Assembly (NCBI GenBank): GCA_002869585.1
Contig: PKUO01000002.1
Span: forward strand, 190,556 to 254,555
From: Sedimenticola sp.
GTDB lineage: Bacteria; Pseudomonadota; Gammaproteobacteria; Chromatiales; Chromatiaceae
DNA length: 64,000 bases
Direction: 5' to 3'
A program made the position numbers and the translations under genes. Position 1 is the first letter of the stretch, and each line of letters starts with the position of its first letter. The notes beneath the pieces are model-generated. The model was given only the letters and a program-made list of their open reading frames with translations, ran no database searches and had not been told where the DNA came from. This document shows, in pieces, positions 61,465 through 64,000 of this stretch.

Positions 61465-64000
<2,536 letters not shown>

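Overview
The window looks like the chromosome of a sulfur-oxidising, probably autotrophic gammaproteobacterium of the Chromatiales / Sedimenticola / Thiodiazotropha type. This is an inference from gene content, not a taxonomic assignment. The pointers are: two adjacent secreted Gly/Tyr/Trp-rich proteins that resemble sulfur globule envelope proteins; a large eight-haem c-type cytochrome; a transketolase-GAPDH-PGK-pyruvate kinase-class II aldolase operon of the kind used in the Calvin cycle; and a canonical gammaproteobacterial division and cell wall (dcw) cluster running into lpxC, dciA and secA. No tRNA, rRNA operon, insertion sequence, prophage or CRISPR array was seen. The only structural RNA gene is RNase P RNA.

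Layout. 1-6.8 kb: octaheme cytochrome (minus), RNase T (minus), a TraB/GumN-family protein, the lipid-transport lipoprotein MlaA, then the two sulfur-globule-like genes with their own promoter-like sequence and a strong terminator. 6.9-13.8 kb: pyruvate dehydrogenase (aceE, aceF, and an lpdA with its own lipoyl domain), then an alpha/beta hydrolase. 14-17.8 kb: a stand-alone HerA-like ATPase, argG and a thioredoxin-like protein. 18.2-25.3 kb: tkt-gap-pgk-pyk-cbbA, with RNA hairpins in three of the four spacers and a terminator at the end. 25.3-30 kb: srkA, a glutaredoxin-like gene and purC (minus), a conserved hypothetical, an orphan Xre/MbcA/ParS-type antitoxin-like gene, an MBL-fold hydrolase (minus) and dodecin. 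30-37.7 kb: a seven-gene MoxR-Bat operon on the minus strand (moxR, DUF58, DUF4381, batA, batB, TPR/batC, batD). 38-40.1 kb: argD-argF (minus). 40.3 kb: rnpB. 40.9-59.8 kb: the dcw cluster mraZ-rsmH-ftsL-ftsI-murE-murF-mraY-murD-ftsW-murG-murC-(small ORF)-murB-ddl-ftsQ-ftsA-ftsZ-lpxC, most genes overlapping by a few bases. 59.8-64 kb: dciA (minus), an M23 peptidase and the start of secA, which runs off the window.

The blocks fit together as follows. Central carbon flow (Calvin/glycolytic operon and pyruvate dehydrogenase), arginine synthesis (argD, argF, argG) and envelope growth (dcw, lpxC, mlaA, M23, secA) are housekeeping. The cytochrome and the sulfur-globule-like proteins mark respiratory and sulfur specialisation. 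Most of the window is conserved core genome. The places most worth a second look are the sulfur-globule-like pair, the octaheme cytochrome with calcium-binding-type repeats, the similarity in composition between the BatD N-terminus and the sulfur-globule-like proteins, the four-repeat MraZ operator, the 54-codon ORF coupled between murC and murB, the orphan HerA ATPase and the orphan antitoxin-like gene. I did not find a clearly new multi-gene system.
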